Source: Leptolinea sp. UBA4782 (GTDB lineage Bacteria; Chloroflexota; Anaerolineae; Anaerolineales; Anaerolineaceae). From it: 29,449 bases of DNA. How positions within the stretch are numbered: the first letter of the stretch is position 1; every line of letters begins with the position of its first letter. Made by a program: the position numbers and the translations under genes. The stretch is from NCBI GenBank assembly GCA_002403095.1, contig DHHC01000034.1:1-29449 (forward strand), in the 5' to 3' direction. Below, piece after piece: positions 7,626-14,300 of the stretch. A model generated the notes under the pieces. It was not told the origin of the DNA. It ran no database searches and saw only the letters and a program-made list of their open reading frames with translations.

Positions 7626-8060
7626 TTACTTCTCCTTAAAAGCGTTATAGAGCAAAAATCCGCCGCCTACGATCAGGATGAGCGGCCATACCAGCCTGCC
7701 ATCCAGCCACTGCAGCCATTCGATATTTAATGAGCGCAAGAACGCAAATAAACCTGCAAGAATCAGTCCAACTCCGATATAGACAGCAGCTGCCGGGTTT
7801 GGCTTGCTGACAGCCCGGCCGAATTCGGTACCTACCTGCTGCGCCCGGTTGGAAAATGTGCCGCCGCTTTCAACCGCGTCTTCTTGCGGCATAACCACCC
7901 ACAGGATCAGGTAAAGCAGCCCTGCAAAACCGCCAAAGACACCGACCAGGATAAAGAAAATGCGCACAAACACCGGGTCAATGCCCAGGTAATTTGCCAG
8001 TCCGGAGCAAACGCCGCCCAGGATGACATCAGTGCGGCTGCGGGTTAAACGCTTATTCAT
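7626..8060 (-). CDS. PspC-domain protein
   Basis: A 144-residue inner-membrane protein. Residues 1-62 form a classical PspC domain: RSRTDVILGGVCSGLANYLG, then DPVFVRIFFILVG, a glycine-rich turn and LYLILWVVMP. The C-terminal part adds a linker and two more hydrophobic segments ending in a WPLILIVGGGFLL hairpin like its operon neighbours. PspC proteins sense or respond to membrane stress. The ATG at 8060 was chosen over the one at 8081 because AAGGA lies seven bases upstream. Its start overlaps the stop of the previous gene (8053-8060), so translation is probably coupled. Confidence 0.85.
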   Translation of the reverse strand: MNKRLTRSRTDVILGGVCSGLANYLGIDPVFVRIFFILVGVFGGFAGLLYLILWVVMPQEDAVESGGTFSNRAQQVGTEFGRAVSKPNPAAAVYIGVGLILAGLFAFLRSLNIEWLQWLDGRLVWPLILIVGGGFLLYNAFKEK

Positions 8061-8730
8061 CCGCAGTTCCTTTCTTTGCAAATGCCCGCCCGATCAGGAA
8101 AATGCCTGCAATTACCAGGCCGGCAGGCAGAACAAACTTGCCGAGCTCAGTCTCTTCCAGGCCTGCGATGAACCCGAGTACGATCAGGATGCCGCCGGGG
8201 ATCCAGGCCCAGGTGGTTCCGTTCTTTCTGCCATGCAGGATTGCCACCAGGGCAAAGGTCAAACCTAACCCAAGCAGAAAGACACCGCCGCCATTGACAA
8301 ACTTCCCGATGGCCATGCTTTCTTCCACCTGTGAATAGCCAGTAACTGCTGCCAGGCTGAGCAGGACACCTGCCGGGATCAATGCCCACCATCGCTCCCT
8401 TTGCAGGAAATAGATCACCCAGAAAGCAAGGCTGATTCCCAGGAAAAAGAAGGTAGCCCCAAACGGGGCCAGGTTTTCGCTGACCATTGAAGACCCGACC
8501 AATATACCCAGCCCAAGCAGGGTGAAGCCCGGTATTGCCGTCCACCACTGCTTCCGGTCAGATGCCAGGACGCTCAGGAAGATCACACCACCCAGCAGGA
8601 ACAGCCCGGCGAAGAAGAAGCCCCACATTTTTCCTTGAACATCAATCACATTGGTAGCCTGCAGCAACGCTACCACCCCAAACAGTAACAAACCGATCCC
8701 CAGGAAAACGCGCCAGTATTTATTCGACAT
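8053..8730 (-). CDS. Multi-span membrane protein with three internal repeats
   Basis: A 225-residue, almost entirely hydrophobic protein with about eight membrane segments. It contains a threefold repeat: Q-W-W-T-A-I-P-G at 61-68, R-W-W-A-L-I-P-A at 113-120 and T-T-W-A-W-I-P-G at 172-179, each followed by a glycine/leucine helix. The spacing of 52-60 residues points to internal duplication of a two-helix unit. I recognise no named family, but the W-x-x-I-P-G units and its operon setting relate it to the DUF5668/LiaI-like small hairpin proteins. AAGGAG precedes ATG 8730. It shares an 8-base overlap with pspC downstream. Confidence 0.65.
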   Translation of the reverse strand: MSNKYWRVFLGIGLLLFGVVALLQATNVIDVQGKMWGFFFAGLFLLGGVIFLSVLASDRKQWWTAIPGFTLLGLGILVGSSMVSENLAPFGATFFFLGISLAFWVIYFLQRERWWALIPAGVLLSLAAVTGYSQVEESMAIGKFVNGGGVFLLGLGLTFALVAILHGRKNGTTWAWIPGGILIVLGFIAGLEETELGKFVLPAGLVIAGIFLIGRAFAKKGTADE

Positions 8731-8748
8731 AATGAACGCTCCTTGAAC

Positions 8749-9540
8749 TTATTGAATATTCACTGAACCTACATGGGATGAAACAAAAATATCCACCCGG
8801 TTGGCTGCAGTGGCAAAATCTGCAGATTCGTATACATTTCCAGCCTGCGCAAACCGGCTGGTATCTACCTTGACCCCGGACAACCCGCTGTCAACCTTGA
8901 TATGCCCGGCTACCCCCTGGGGCACAACCAAGTTCACATCAGCCACACCGGATTTCACTTCCACCCGTGTCATCCCGGCTGATGCCGGCAAGGTCAGGGT
9001 AAAGCTGCTGGCGCCGGTCTCCAGGGTCACTTCCGTTACCTGCAGATCGGTCAGGTTGATCAGCGATTCACTGGCACCGGTATGGATTACCAGGCGGTAA
9101 ATGACAAACCGGCTCAACCCGATATCCCAGGTGAAACCCTGCGAACTCTCGAACGGAATAAATGATTCCCCGCGTGCGTTCAGTTGGACCTTCGCCTGGC
9201 TGCCACTGCGGAGGACTTTTTGATCCACTTCGCCCGTGAAATCACCCTCCAGCAGGCTGTTCCCTGCCGGAGCTGCATTGATGGTTAACCTGCCAGCCCC
9301 GTGTTTCAGGATGATCTCGGCTTCGCTGGTACTTTCAATTGGCAATGAGATATGCTCGCTGGAATTGGACCCTTTTTTTCGGAACACGGGTACCAGTAAA
9401 AACCAGAGTCCCAGCAGGATCAGGAAAGCCGGCCAGAATACCTTCCAGGCTGAAAACCCGAGCAGGCCGAATGAATTCAACAGCAGCAATACCCCCGCCA
9501 GGATAACCACAATTCCCCAAAAAACCGTTGACTTGCGCAT
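8749..9540 (-). CDS. LiaF-like protein: membrane hairpin plus beta-helical domain
   Basis: A 263-residue protein. Residues 1-63 form two hydrophobic helices joined by a short turn (VFWGIVVILAGVLLLLNSFG, then VFWPAFLILLGLWFLLVPVF). After a charged linker, the rest is a regular series of beta strands with alternating T/V/L residues (LINLTDLQVTEVTLETGASSF, MTRVEVKSGVADVNLVVP) as in LiaF C-terminal or DUF4097 putative-adhesin beta-helices. It is a shorter paralogue of the 354-residue protein at 6559. The ATG at 9540 has GGAGGG five bases upstream; a longer frame from 9663 overlaps the previous gene and lacks a site. The soluble domain's side of the membrane is not determined. Confidence 0.7.
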   Translation of the reverse strand: MRKSTVFWGIVVILAGVLLLLNSFGLLGFSAWKVFWPAFLILLGLWFLLVPVFRKKGSNSSEHISLPIESTSEAEIILKHGAGRLTINAAPAGNSLLEGDFTGEVDQKVLRSGSQAKVQLNARGESFIPFESSQGFTWDIGLSRFVIYRLVIHTGASESLINLTDLQVTEVTLETGASSFTLTLPASAGMTRVEVKSGVADVNLVVPQGVAGHIKVDSGLSGVKVDTSRFAQAGNVYESADFATAANRVDIFVSSHVGSVNIQ

Positions 9541-9556
9541 GTACCCTCCGAATGTT

Positions 9557-10069
9557 CTACCTGTTTCTGAAAATTCCGCGAATGACCATGAAAACACCAG
9601 CAACCACCAGGAGTAACGGCCAGAATGACCCCAGCCAGGTGATATGCCCGAGGAATGAGCCAAAGATCAAGAAGAGCACCAGGCTTACGAAAACCTGCCA
9701 TAAGCCCTTGGACACGTGTTTGTGTTCCGGCGACCCGAACAAGCCCGCCAGCACCTCACCCATCCCGCTGAAACCCGGTATGAGGGTCCAGGCATATGCC
9801 CAGCTTTGCCAGTTTCCGGTCAGGTTCTGCCAGTACAAAAGCCCTCCAATCCCGCCAAGAATACAGGCAGGGATCATCAGGTTAGGCGTTGCAAATATGA
9901 GGCCAAAGATAAAAAACAAACCTCCTGCGGCAACAATGATCAGCGGCCAGGTCGCTTCGATTTGGATGATCTGCTTCAATTCAGGGAAAACCATCATCGC
10001 CAGCAGCCAGATGCCAGCCAGGAGCAAGATTACCCCGATGGTAATTCGCGATTTTTGATAGGGTTTCAT
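9557..10069 (-). CDS. DUF5668/LiaI-like membrane protein
   Basis: A 170-residue protein with about five membrane segments and almost no soluble part. The hairpins start with the W-P signature seen throughout this operon (TWPLIIVAAGGLFFIFG and FWPLLLVVAGVFMVIRG) and it ends in a basic tail. I assign it to the LiaI/LiaF transmembrane group by this pattern. It is the first gene of the operon, with AGGTACTGAA before ATG 10069, and follows a leader of about 195 bases if the promoter at 10271-10299 is correct. Its function is unknown; a role in sensing envelope stress is inferred from neighbours. Confidence 0.65.
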   Translation of the reverse strand: MKPYQKSRITIGVILLLAGIWLLAMMVFPELKQIIQIEATWPLIIVAAGGLFFIFGLIFATPNLMIPACILGGIGGLLYWQNLTGNWQSWAYAWTLIPGFSGMGEVLAGLFGSPEHKHVSKGLWQVFVSLVLFLIFGSFLGHITWLGSFWPLLLVVAGVFMVIRGIFRNR

Positions 10070-10270
10070 TTCAGTACCTGCTTTCTCTCGGTTGAATATT
10101 GTCTTATTGTATATACGAAGAAATGCAAAGTACGTTGCATCCTGGCGTACCCGTAAGTTCTGGTAATGCAGTATTGAGCCCGTGTTTAGTAAACCGGTAA
10201 TCGGGGAAAGGACTGCGTAGTCAGTCTGGTTTATCTGGGTGGCATCTTCTCACGTTAAACGGCCAACCCG

Positions 10271-10299
10271 ATTATAGCAAAAATTGACCCATCTTGACA
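10271..10299 (-). promoter_or_regulatory. Candidate promoter of the envelope operon
   Basis: The minus strand has a perfect TATAAT (plus coordinates 10271-10276). At 17 bp spacing its -35 position falls on TGTCAA (10294-10299), a poor hexamer that is the exact reverse complement of the plus promoter's TTGACA. Transcription would begin near 10264. Confidence 0.4.
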
Positions 10300-10321
10300 C
10301 GGCGCATTTTTATCATATAAT
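10294..10321 (+). promoter_or_regulatory. Sigma-70 type promoter for cysK-cysE
   Basis: Perfect consensus TTGACA (10294-10299) and TATAAT (10316-10321) separated by 16 bp. The transcript would start near 10328, leaving a leader of about 196 bases before cysK. Confidence 0.75.
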
Positions 10322-10386
10322 TGACATAAATATGACTAAAAAGCTCTTTTTTGAATTGGTTAAAAATACTTGCTTGTGTTTGGGGC

Positions 10387-10478
10387 GGGTTATGCCGTAG
10401 TTTCGCCTGCCAGTTAACATCTGGTCACGGTCTCAGGTTAAGGCGGAAGACAGCAGCCCGCGTTTCTCCAGGTAACCT
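10387..10478 (+). promoter_or_regulatory. Candidate structured RNA leader upstream of cysK
   Basis: Visible pairings suggest a folded element: GGGTTAT (10387-10393) with GTAACCT (10472-10478); TTTCGCC (10401-10407) with GGCGGAA (10442-10448); and a hairpin CCAG/CTGG (10410-10413, 10421-10424). An alternative helix joins ATCTGG (10419-10424) with CCAGGT (10468-10473). Some of these exclude each other, as in a switch. A T-rich tract follows at 10488-10496. It also carries TCAGG, GGAA and AGCAGC in the order found in SRP RNA, but the stem between them does not form. I match it to no known riboswitch by eye. Confidence 0.3.
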
Positions 10479-10523
10479 CGGACCGGATTTTTATTTAAAT
10501 TGACATATTGAACAGGTAAAGAA

Positions 10524-11459
10524 ATGAAAATTGCAAACAACATCACTCAATTGGTAGGGAACACCCCCCTGGTACGCTTGAACCACGTAACGGAAGGCGC
10601 ACAAGCCGTAGTAGCAGCCAAACTGGAATACTTCAACCCATCCCACAGCGTTAAAGACCGCATCGGTGTAGCAATGATCGATGCAGCGGAATCCGCCGGC
10701 ATGATCACACCTGGAAAGACCGTCCTGGTGGAACCCACCAGCGGCAACACCGGTATCGCCCTGGCAATGGTTGGCGCTGCACGCGGGTACAGGGTCATTT
10801 TGACCATGCCGGAAACAATGAGCAAGGAGCGCCGCATGCTGCTGCGGGCGTATGGAGCCACCCTGGTACTTACCCCCGGCATGGAGGGTATGGATGGGGC
10901 TATCCACACGGCACGCCAGCTGGTAGCCGAGAATGAAAACTACTTCATGCCGCAGCAGTTTGAAAACCCGGCCAATCCCGACATCCACCGCCGCACCACT
11001 GCCGAAGAGATCTGGCGTGATACCGACGGGCAGGTCGATATCGCCGTTGCAGGAGTTGGAACCGGCGGAACGATTACCGGCATCGGGGAGGTTCTAAAAG
11101 CCCGCAAGCCTTCAGTTAAAATGGTGGCAGTTGAACCGGATGCTTCACCTGTGTTATCGGGCGGCAAAAAGGGACCCCATGATATTCAAGGTATAGGCGC
11201 AGGCTTTATTCCAACCACGTTGAATACAGCAATATATGATGAGGTCATCCGGGTGACGACTGAAGATGCATTTGCCACCGCCCGTGCCATGGCAAGCCGC
11301 GAAGGTTTACTGGTTGGCATTTCCTCCGGTGCAACTACCTGGGCTGCACTGCAACTGGCCAACCGCCCGGAGAACGCCGGCAAGTTAATCGTGGTCATCA
11401 TCGCATCGTTTGGCGAGCGCTACCTCAGCACACCCCTATTTGCAGACCTGGCAGACTGA
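10524..11459 (+). CDS. cysK: Cysteine synthase (O-acetylserine sulfhydrylase)
   Basis: A 311-residue PLP enzyme that joins sulfide to O-acetylserine to make cysteine. The PLP lysine is Lys44 in NPSHSVKDR, the substrate loop is TSGNTG (72-77), and the phosphate-binding loop is GVGTGGTITG. SSGAT near the C-terminus completes the fold-type II signature. The length is normal. A weak AGGTAAAG lies upstream of the ATG. It is followed 18 bases later by cysE, so serine acetylation and sulfhydrylation are encoded together; CysK and CysE form a complex in other bacteria. It is followed, after a terminator, by a sulfur-transfer cluster, which may reflect shared sulfide use. Confidence 0.95.
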   Translation: MKIANNITQLVGNTPLVRLNHVTEGAQAVVAAKLEYFNPSHSVKDRIGVAMIDAAESAGMITPGKTVLVEPTSGNTGIALAMVGAARGYRVILTMPETMSKERRMLLRAYGATLVLTPGMEGMDGAIHTARQLVAENENYFMPQQFENPANPDIHRRTTAEEIWRDTDGQVDIAVAGVGTGGTITGIGEVLKARKPSVKMVAVEPDASPVLSGGKKGPHDIQGIGAGFIPTTLNTAIYDEVIRVTTEDAFATARAMASREGLLVGISSGATTWAALQLANRPENAGKLIVVIIASFGERYLSTPLFADLAD

Positions 11460-11477
11460 CCACGGGATTGGAGAAGG

Positions 11478-12227
11478 ATGATGGCTCGCTCTTTTATCGG
11501 CAGTATGCGCGAGGATATCCAGGCAGTTTTTGAACGCGACCCGGCTGCCCGTTCAGGGTTTGAGGTGTTCTTCACCTATCCCGGGCTGCATGCCATCTGG
11601 GGATACCGTGTGGCACACTGGTTTTGGACCCATCGTTTGAAATTCTTCGGCAGGGTGCTTTCACACATCAACCGGTGGCTGACCGGGATCGAGATCCACC
11701 CCGGGGCAAAGATCTGCCGCAGCCTGTTCATCGACCACGGTATGGGTGTGGTAATCGGCGAGACAGCTGAAGTAGGCTGCAACGTGACCATTTACCACGG
11801 GGTAACTCTGGGCGGTGTCAGCCTGCAGAAGGGCAAACGCCACCCCACCATCGAAGATAATGTGGTGATCGGCGCTGGAGCCAAGATACTGGGGGCTATC
11901 ACAATCGGCGAAAACAGCCGTATTGGGGCTAACGCGGTGGTGGTGAAAGACGTGCCCCCAGATTCCGTGGTTGTAGGCGTACCCGGACAAATCGTGCGCC
12001 GCAGCCAGCCAAAAGAAACCACACCAGACCTGCACCATGACCAGCTGCCCGATACCATCGGCCTGGCCATCACAGCAGTAATGAAACGCCTCGAAGAACT
12101 GGAAAAGCAGATCGACCTGCACATGGAAGAAGAGCATGCCCCTGACGAGGCTGCACAGGAGCATGTCATTGAGGGTATTCACACACCCGAACAGGGCACC
12201 TGGCGCGGCGAAGATTTTATGATCTAA
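11478..12227 (+). CDS. cysE: Serine O-acetyltransferase
   Basis: A 249-residue enzyme that acetylates serine with acetyl-CoA to make O-acetylserine for CysK. The N-terminal helical part (FFTYPGLHAIWGYRVAHWFW) leads into a left-handed beta-helix of hexapeptide repeats with the family's IEIHPGAKI, DHGMGVVIGETA and YHGVTLGG segments (catalytic His/Asp region) and GAGAKILG. This is the short EpsC-type form without the long N-terminal extension of enterobacterial CysE. A charged tail of about 65 residues follows the beta-helix and ends without the usual CysK-inserting terminal isoleucine, although the very last residues are F-M-I, which does end in Ile. GGAGAAGG precedes two adjacent ATG codons; either could be used. 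Confidence 0.93.
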   Translation: MMARSFIGSMREDIQAVFERDPAARSGFEVFFTYPGLHAIWGYRVAHWFWTHRLKFFGRVLSHINRWLTGIEIHPGAKICRSLFIDHGMGVVIGETAEVGCNVTIYHGVTLGGVSLQKGKRHPTIEDNVVIGAGAKILGAITIGENSRIGANAVVVKDVPPDSVVVGVPGQIVRRSQPKETTPDLHHDQLPDTIGLAITAVMKRLEELEKQIDLHMEEEHAPDEAAQEHVIEGIHTPEQGTWRGEDFMI

Positions 12228-12238
12228 CTTTCAACACG

Positions 12239-12270
12239 CCAGTCCGAGTATCCCGGGCTGGTGTATATTT
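12239..12270 (+). terminator. Probable terminator after cysE
   Basis: An 8-bp stem with one G-T pair (CCAGTCCG at 12239-12246, CGGGCTGG at 12254-12261), a 7-base loop and a short T-rich stretch (TGTATATTTT). It separates the cysK-cysE transcript from the sulfur/hydrogenase cluster. Confidence 0.55.
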
Positions 12271-12283
12271 TCACCCCTTGCGA

Positions 12284-12314
12284 CAAATGTCATATGTTTT
12301 TTATGCAAATGTCA
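12284..12314 (+). repeat. Direct repeat CAAATGTCA, 22-bp period
   Basis: Two identical 9-mers (12284-12292 and 12306-12314) are spaced by about two helical turns and lie immediately upstream of the -35 hexamer of the regulator promoter. The position suits an activator binding site, perhaps for the adjacent regulator itself. Confidence 0.45.
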
Positions 12315-12315
12315 C

Positions 12316-12345
12316 TTGATTCTCGATAATTCAAAGTGCTATTAT
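12316..12345 (+). promoter_or_regulatory. Candidate promoter of the regulator/sulfur cluster
   Basis: TTGATT (12316-12321), 18-bp spacer, TATTAT (12340-12345). Transcription would start near 12352, leaving a leader of about 30 bases that contains no clear ribosome binding site. Confidence 0.45.
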
Positions 12346-12352
12346 GACAACG

Positions 12353-12379
12353 TATAACATTCTATATCAACATATAACA
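12353..12379 (+). repeat. Direct repeat TATAACA in the 5' leader
   Basis: Two copies of TATAACA (12353-12359, 12373-12379) with a 20-bp period lie between the predicted transcript start and the ATG at 12382. The placement would suit a repressor or autoregulator, although AT-rich chance repeats cannot be excluded. Confidence 0.35.
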
Positions 12380-12381
12380 AT

Positions 12382-13143
12382 ATGTCCGAGTTGCTTACCG
12401 CCAGGGAGGTCCAGGAGTTATTAAAGGTAGACCGGATTACGGTCTACAGGATGTTGAATGATGGAAGATTAAAAGGCATCAAGATCGGGAACCAGTGGCG
12501 GTTCCAGGCAGCTGAAATCCAGCGTTTACTGGGGGAAGAGAAAAACGATGAAAATTCTAGTGAAGACGTACCTTCGTTGCTGGATTTTCCCTTTGATTGT
12601 GTAACCCGGCTTCAAGATATCTATGCGGGCATCCTCGGTATCGGCGCGGTTACGGTCAACCTGAAAGGCTCGCCTCTGACCAGGCCAACTATTGCCAATC
12701 CTTTTTGCAAGTTGATCCTGGAGAATGAAAGCGGCATAAAGGCATGCCAGGAATCCTGGTGCCGGGTAGCTGCCCGCACTGCCAGCCCGAATGCATTTCA
12801 CATCTGCCATGCAGGGCTATGTTATTTTCGGGCTCCAATTGTGATCAACCAGAGGATGTCTGCCTGGGCTGTATCCGGACAATTCTATGCAGCCGGAGCC
12901 CGCCAGGATCACAAGGAAATCCGCCTTGCACAGATCGCCCGTAGCTACAGCATCCCCCTGAACCAATTAAGTGAGGCGGAAGAAGGCATCCCTGTCTTAA
13001 ATAAACAACAACAGCAAAAAGTGAAAGAATGGACACCCAGAGTTGCAGAAACAATCCAATCTTTCATTTGTGAGCGGTCAGAATTAGTGGATCGGTTACA
13101 GCGTATCGCAGAATTAAGTTCCATCACAACAACGCTGAAATAA
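12382..13143 (+). CDS. PocR-domain regulator with excisionase-type DNA-binding head
   Basis: A 253-residue putative transcription regulator. Residues 3-50 are an excisionase/MerR-like winged helix (LTAREVQELLKVDRITVYR, then GRLKGIKIGNQWRF). Residues about 70-235 match the PocR sensory domain: NPFCKL, a G-x-x-A-C-x-x-S-W-C segment, HICHAGLCYFRAPI and the VSGQF strand. Six cysteines (73, 109, 122, 127, 142, 147) cluster in this domain; 109, 122 and 142 are at the positions I associate with the family's conserved cysteines. PocR domains bind small molecules, for example propanediol in Salmonella. The start must be at 12382 because the DNA-binding helix begins there, yet no Shine-Dalgarno sequence is visible. 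It heads the sulfur/hydrogenase cluster, 22 bases before tusA, and probably controls it. Confidence 0.8.
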   Translation: MSELLTAREVQELLKVDRITVYRMLNDGRLKGIKIGNQWRFQAAEIQRLLGEEKNDENSSEDVPSLLDFPFDCVTRLQDIYAGILGIGAVTVNLKGSPLTRPTIANPFCKLILENESGIKACQESWCRVAARTASPNAFHICHAGLCYFRAPIVINQRMSAWAVSGQFYAAGARQDHKEIRLAQIARSYSIPLNQLSEAEEGIPVLNKQQQQKVKEWTPRVAETIQSFICERSELVDRLQRIAELSSITTTLK

Positions 13144-13165
13144 TAAAAACAAAAGGAGAATAATT

Positions 13166-13402
13166 ATGTCCGTAACACCCGATGAAACCCTAGATTGCAG
13201 TGGGTTGGCATGCCCGATGCCTATCCTCAAGACCAAAAAGGCAATTGACGCCTTGCAGGTCGGCCAGGTACTCAAGATGATTGCCACTGATCCAGGCTCT
13301 TCCAGCGATATGAACGCCTGGACTCAGAAGACCGGCCATGAACTGCTTGAATCTCAGCAGGATGGCGGCAAATTCATTTTCTTTATCAAGAAAACCAAGT
13401 AA
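13166..13402 (+). CDS. tusA: TusA-family sulfurtransferase
   Basis: A 78-residue sulfur carrier. The family signature CPMPILKTKKAI places the persulfide-bearing cysteine at Cys16; a second cysteine, Cys11, precedes it. The middle GQVLKMIATDPGSSSDMNAW segment and the final strand also fit TusA. TusA proteins carry sulfur as a protein persulfide in the cytoplasm for tRNA thiolation, molybdopterin synthesis or dissimilatory sulfur metabolism. Its neighbours (two DsrE-like genes and an LbpA-like gene) favour the last of these. AAAGGAG lies seven bases before ATG 13166. It is the first enzyme gene of the cluster. Confidence 0.9.
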   Translation: MSVTPDETLDCSGLACPMPILKTKKAIDALQVGQVLKMIATDPGSSSDMNAWTQKTGHELLESQQDGGKFIFFIKKTK

Positions 13403-13415
13403 AAGGAGAAACCTC

Positions 13416-13889
13416 ATGGCAGAAGACGCAAAACGACTGGCAATCATTGCTGCCCACGGCAGCATGGATGCGGCCTACCCCCCAATGATCCTTTCCACTG
13501 CAGCGCTTGCGTTGGATATGGAAGCGGCGATTTTCTTCACCTTCTTTGGATTGCAGATACTGAAGAAAGGCAATGCAGATAAGCTAAAAGTTGTACCGGT
13601 GGCAAACCCTGCCATGCCGATGTCCATTCCCAACCTGGTTGGTGCGCTGCCTGGCATGACAGCCATGGCAACTGGCATGATGAACGGCTGGATGAGGAAA
13701 AGCAATGTTGCCAAATTAAGCGAATTACTGGATTTGGCTGTGGAAGGTGGGGTCCGCATGATCGCCTGCCAGATGACCATGGATGTGATGGGGATCAAGA
13801 AAGAAGAACTCATTGACGGTATTGAGATTGGCGGCGCTGCCACCTTCCTTAATTTCGCCAGCCAGAACGCAATCACCCTGGCATTCTAA
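13416..13889 (+). CDS. DsrE2-like sulfurtransferase
   Basis: A 157-residue protein of the DsrE/DsrF/DsrH-like group, type DsrE2 (PF13686-like). It has the N-terminal RLAIIAAHGSMDAAYPPMIL segment, a central helix with L-x-x-x-L-P-G-M, and the cysteine motif MIACQMTMDVMG with Cys118, the only cysteine and the likely sulfur carrier. DsrE2 proteins are encoded next to tusA and rhodanese genes in sulfur-oxidising bacteria and accept sulfur from TusA. No membrane span is convincing. ATG 13416 was chosen because AAAGGAG lies seven bases upstream; a longer frame from 13338 overlaps tusA. Confidence 0.85.
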   Translation: MAEDAKRLAIIAAHGSMDAAYPPMILSTAALALDMEAAIFFTFFGLQILKKGNADKLKVVPVANPAMPMSIPNLVGALPGMTAMATGMMNGWMRKSNVAKLSELLDLAVEGGVRMIACQMTMDVMGIKKEELIDGIEIGGAATFLNFASQNAITLAF

Positions 13890-13906
13890 CCTCAGGAGGA
13901 ACGATT

Positions 13907-14275
13907 ATGGCAGATGATAAAGTAATGATCATAATGACCAGCGGTCCCGACACACCCCGCCGCTGCGCTACTCCCTTCTTCTTCGCCAGCCTGGCGGCAG
14001 CCATGGAGTATGAAGTAACCATGTTCTTCACCATTGACGGCACCTTGCTGCTCAAGAAAGGCATGGCAGAAACTATTTTCCCGAAAGAGGGCGGGAAACC
14101 GGTCAGTGCATTCATCCAGGACGCGCTGGATGCCGGTGTTGAATTCCTGGCCTGCACCGCCTCGACCGAACTGCACGATATGCAGCCCTCTGACCTGCTA
14201 GAAGGCGTTAAAATGGTCGGCGGGGCATCCATGTGGCAGATCGCTGAAGACTGCAAGACAGTGCTTACATTCTAG
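13907..14275 (+). CDS. Second DsrE-family protein
   Basis: A 122-residue DsrE-like sulfur-transfer protein, clearly related in fold but not in detail to its upstream neighbour. Features are the start strand VMIIMTSGPDTP, a helix with CATPFFFASLAA, an LLLKKG segment shared with DsrE2, and an EFLACTAST motif. Cysteines are at 20, 83 and 116; Cys83 aligns with the presumed active cysteine of the preceding protein. The subclass (DsrE3-like or other) cannot be fixed by eye. AGGAGG precedes the ATG by seven bases. With TusA it forms a possible three-step persulfide relay. Confidence 0.8.
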   Translation: MADDKVMIIMTSGPDTPRRCATPFFFASLAAAMEYEVTMFFTIDGTLLLKKGMAETIFPKEGGKPVSAFIQDALDAGVEFLACTASTELHDMQPSDLLEGVKMVGGASMWQIAEDCKTVLTF

Positions 14276-14300
14276 ATTCTGCTTGATAAAAGGAGGAGAT

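Larger units (their letters stand above)
10070..10523. other. Divergent intergenic control region
   Basis: A 454-base gap between the minus-strand envelope operon and plus-strand cysK. It holds no credible gene. It contains two back-to-back promoters centred on 10271-10321, and a leader of about 195 bases on each side. The minus-side leader includes nested inverted repeats: TAAACC (10190-10195) with GGTTTA (10228-10233), enclosing GACTG (10211-10215) with CAGTC (10222-10226). The plus-side leader holds the structure described at 10387-10478. Confidence 0.55.

Noticed and set aside
10430..10460. SRP (4.5S) RNA in the cysK leader
   Set aside because: TCAGG, GGAA and AGCAGC occur in order, but seven bases separate TCAGG from GGAA where three are usual, the apical stem does not pair, and no 5'/3' closing helix is visible.
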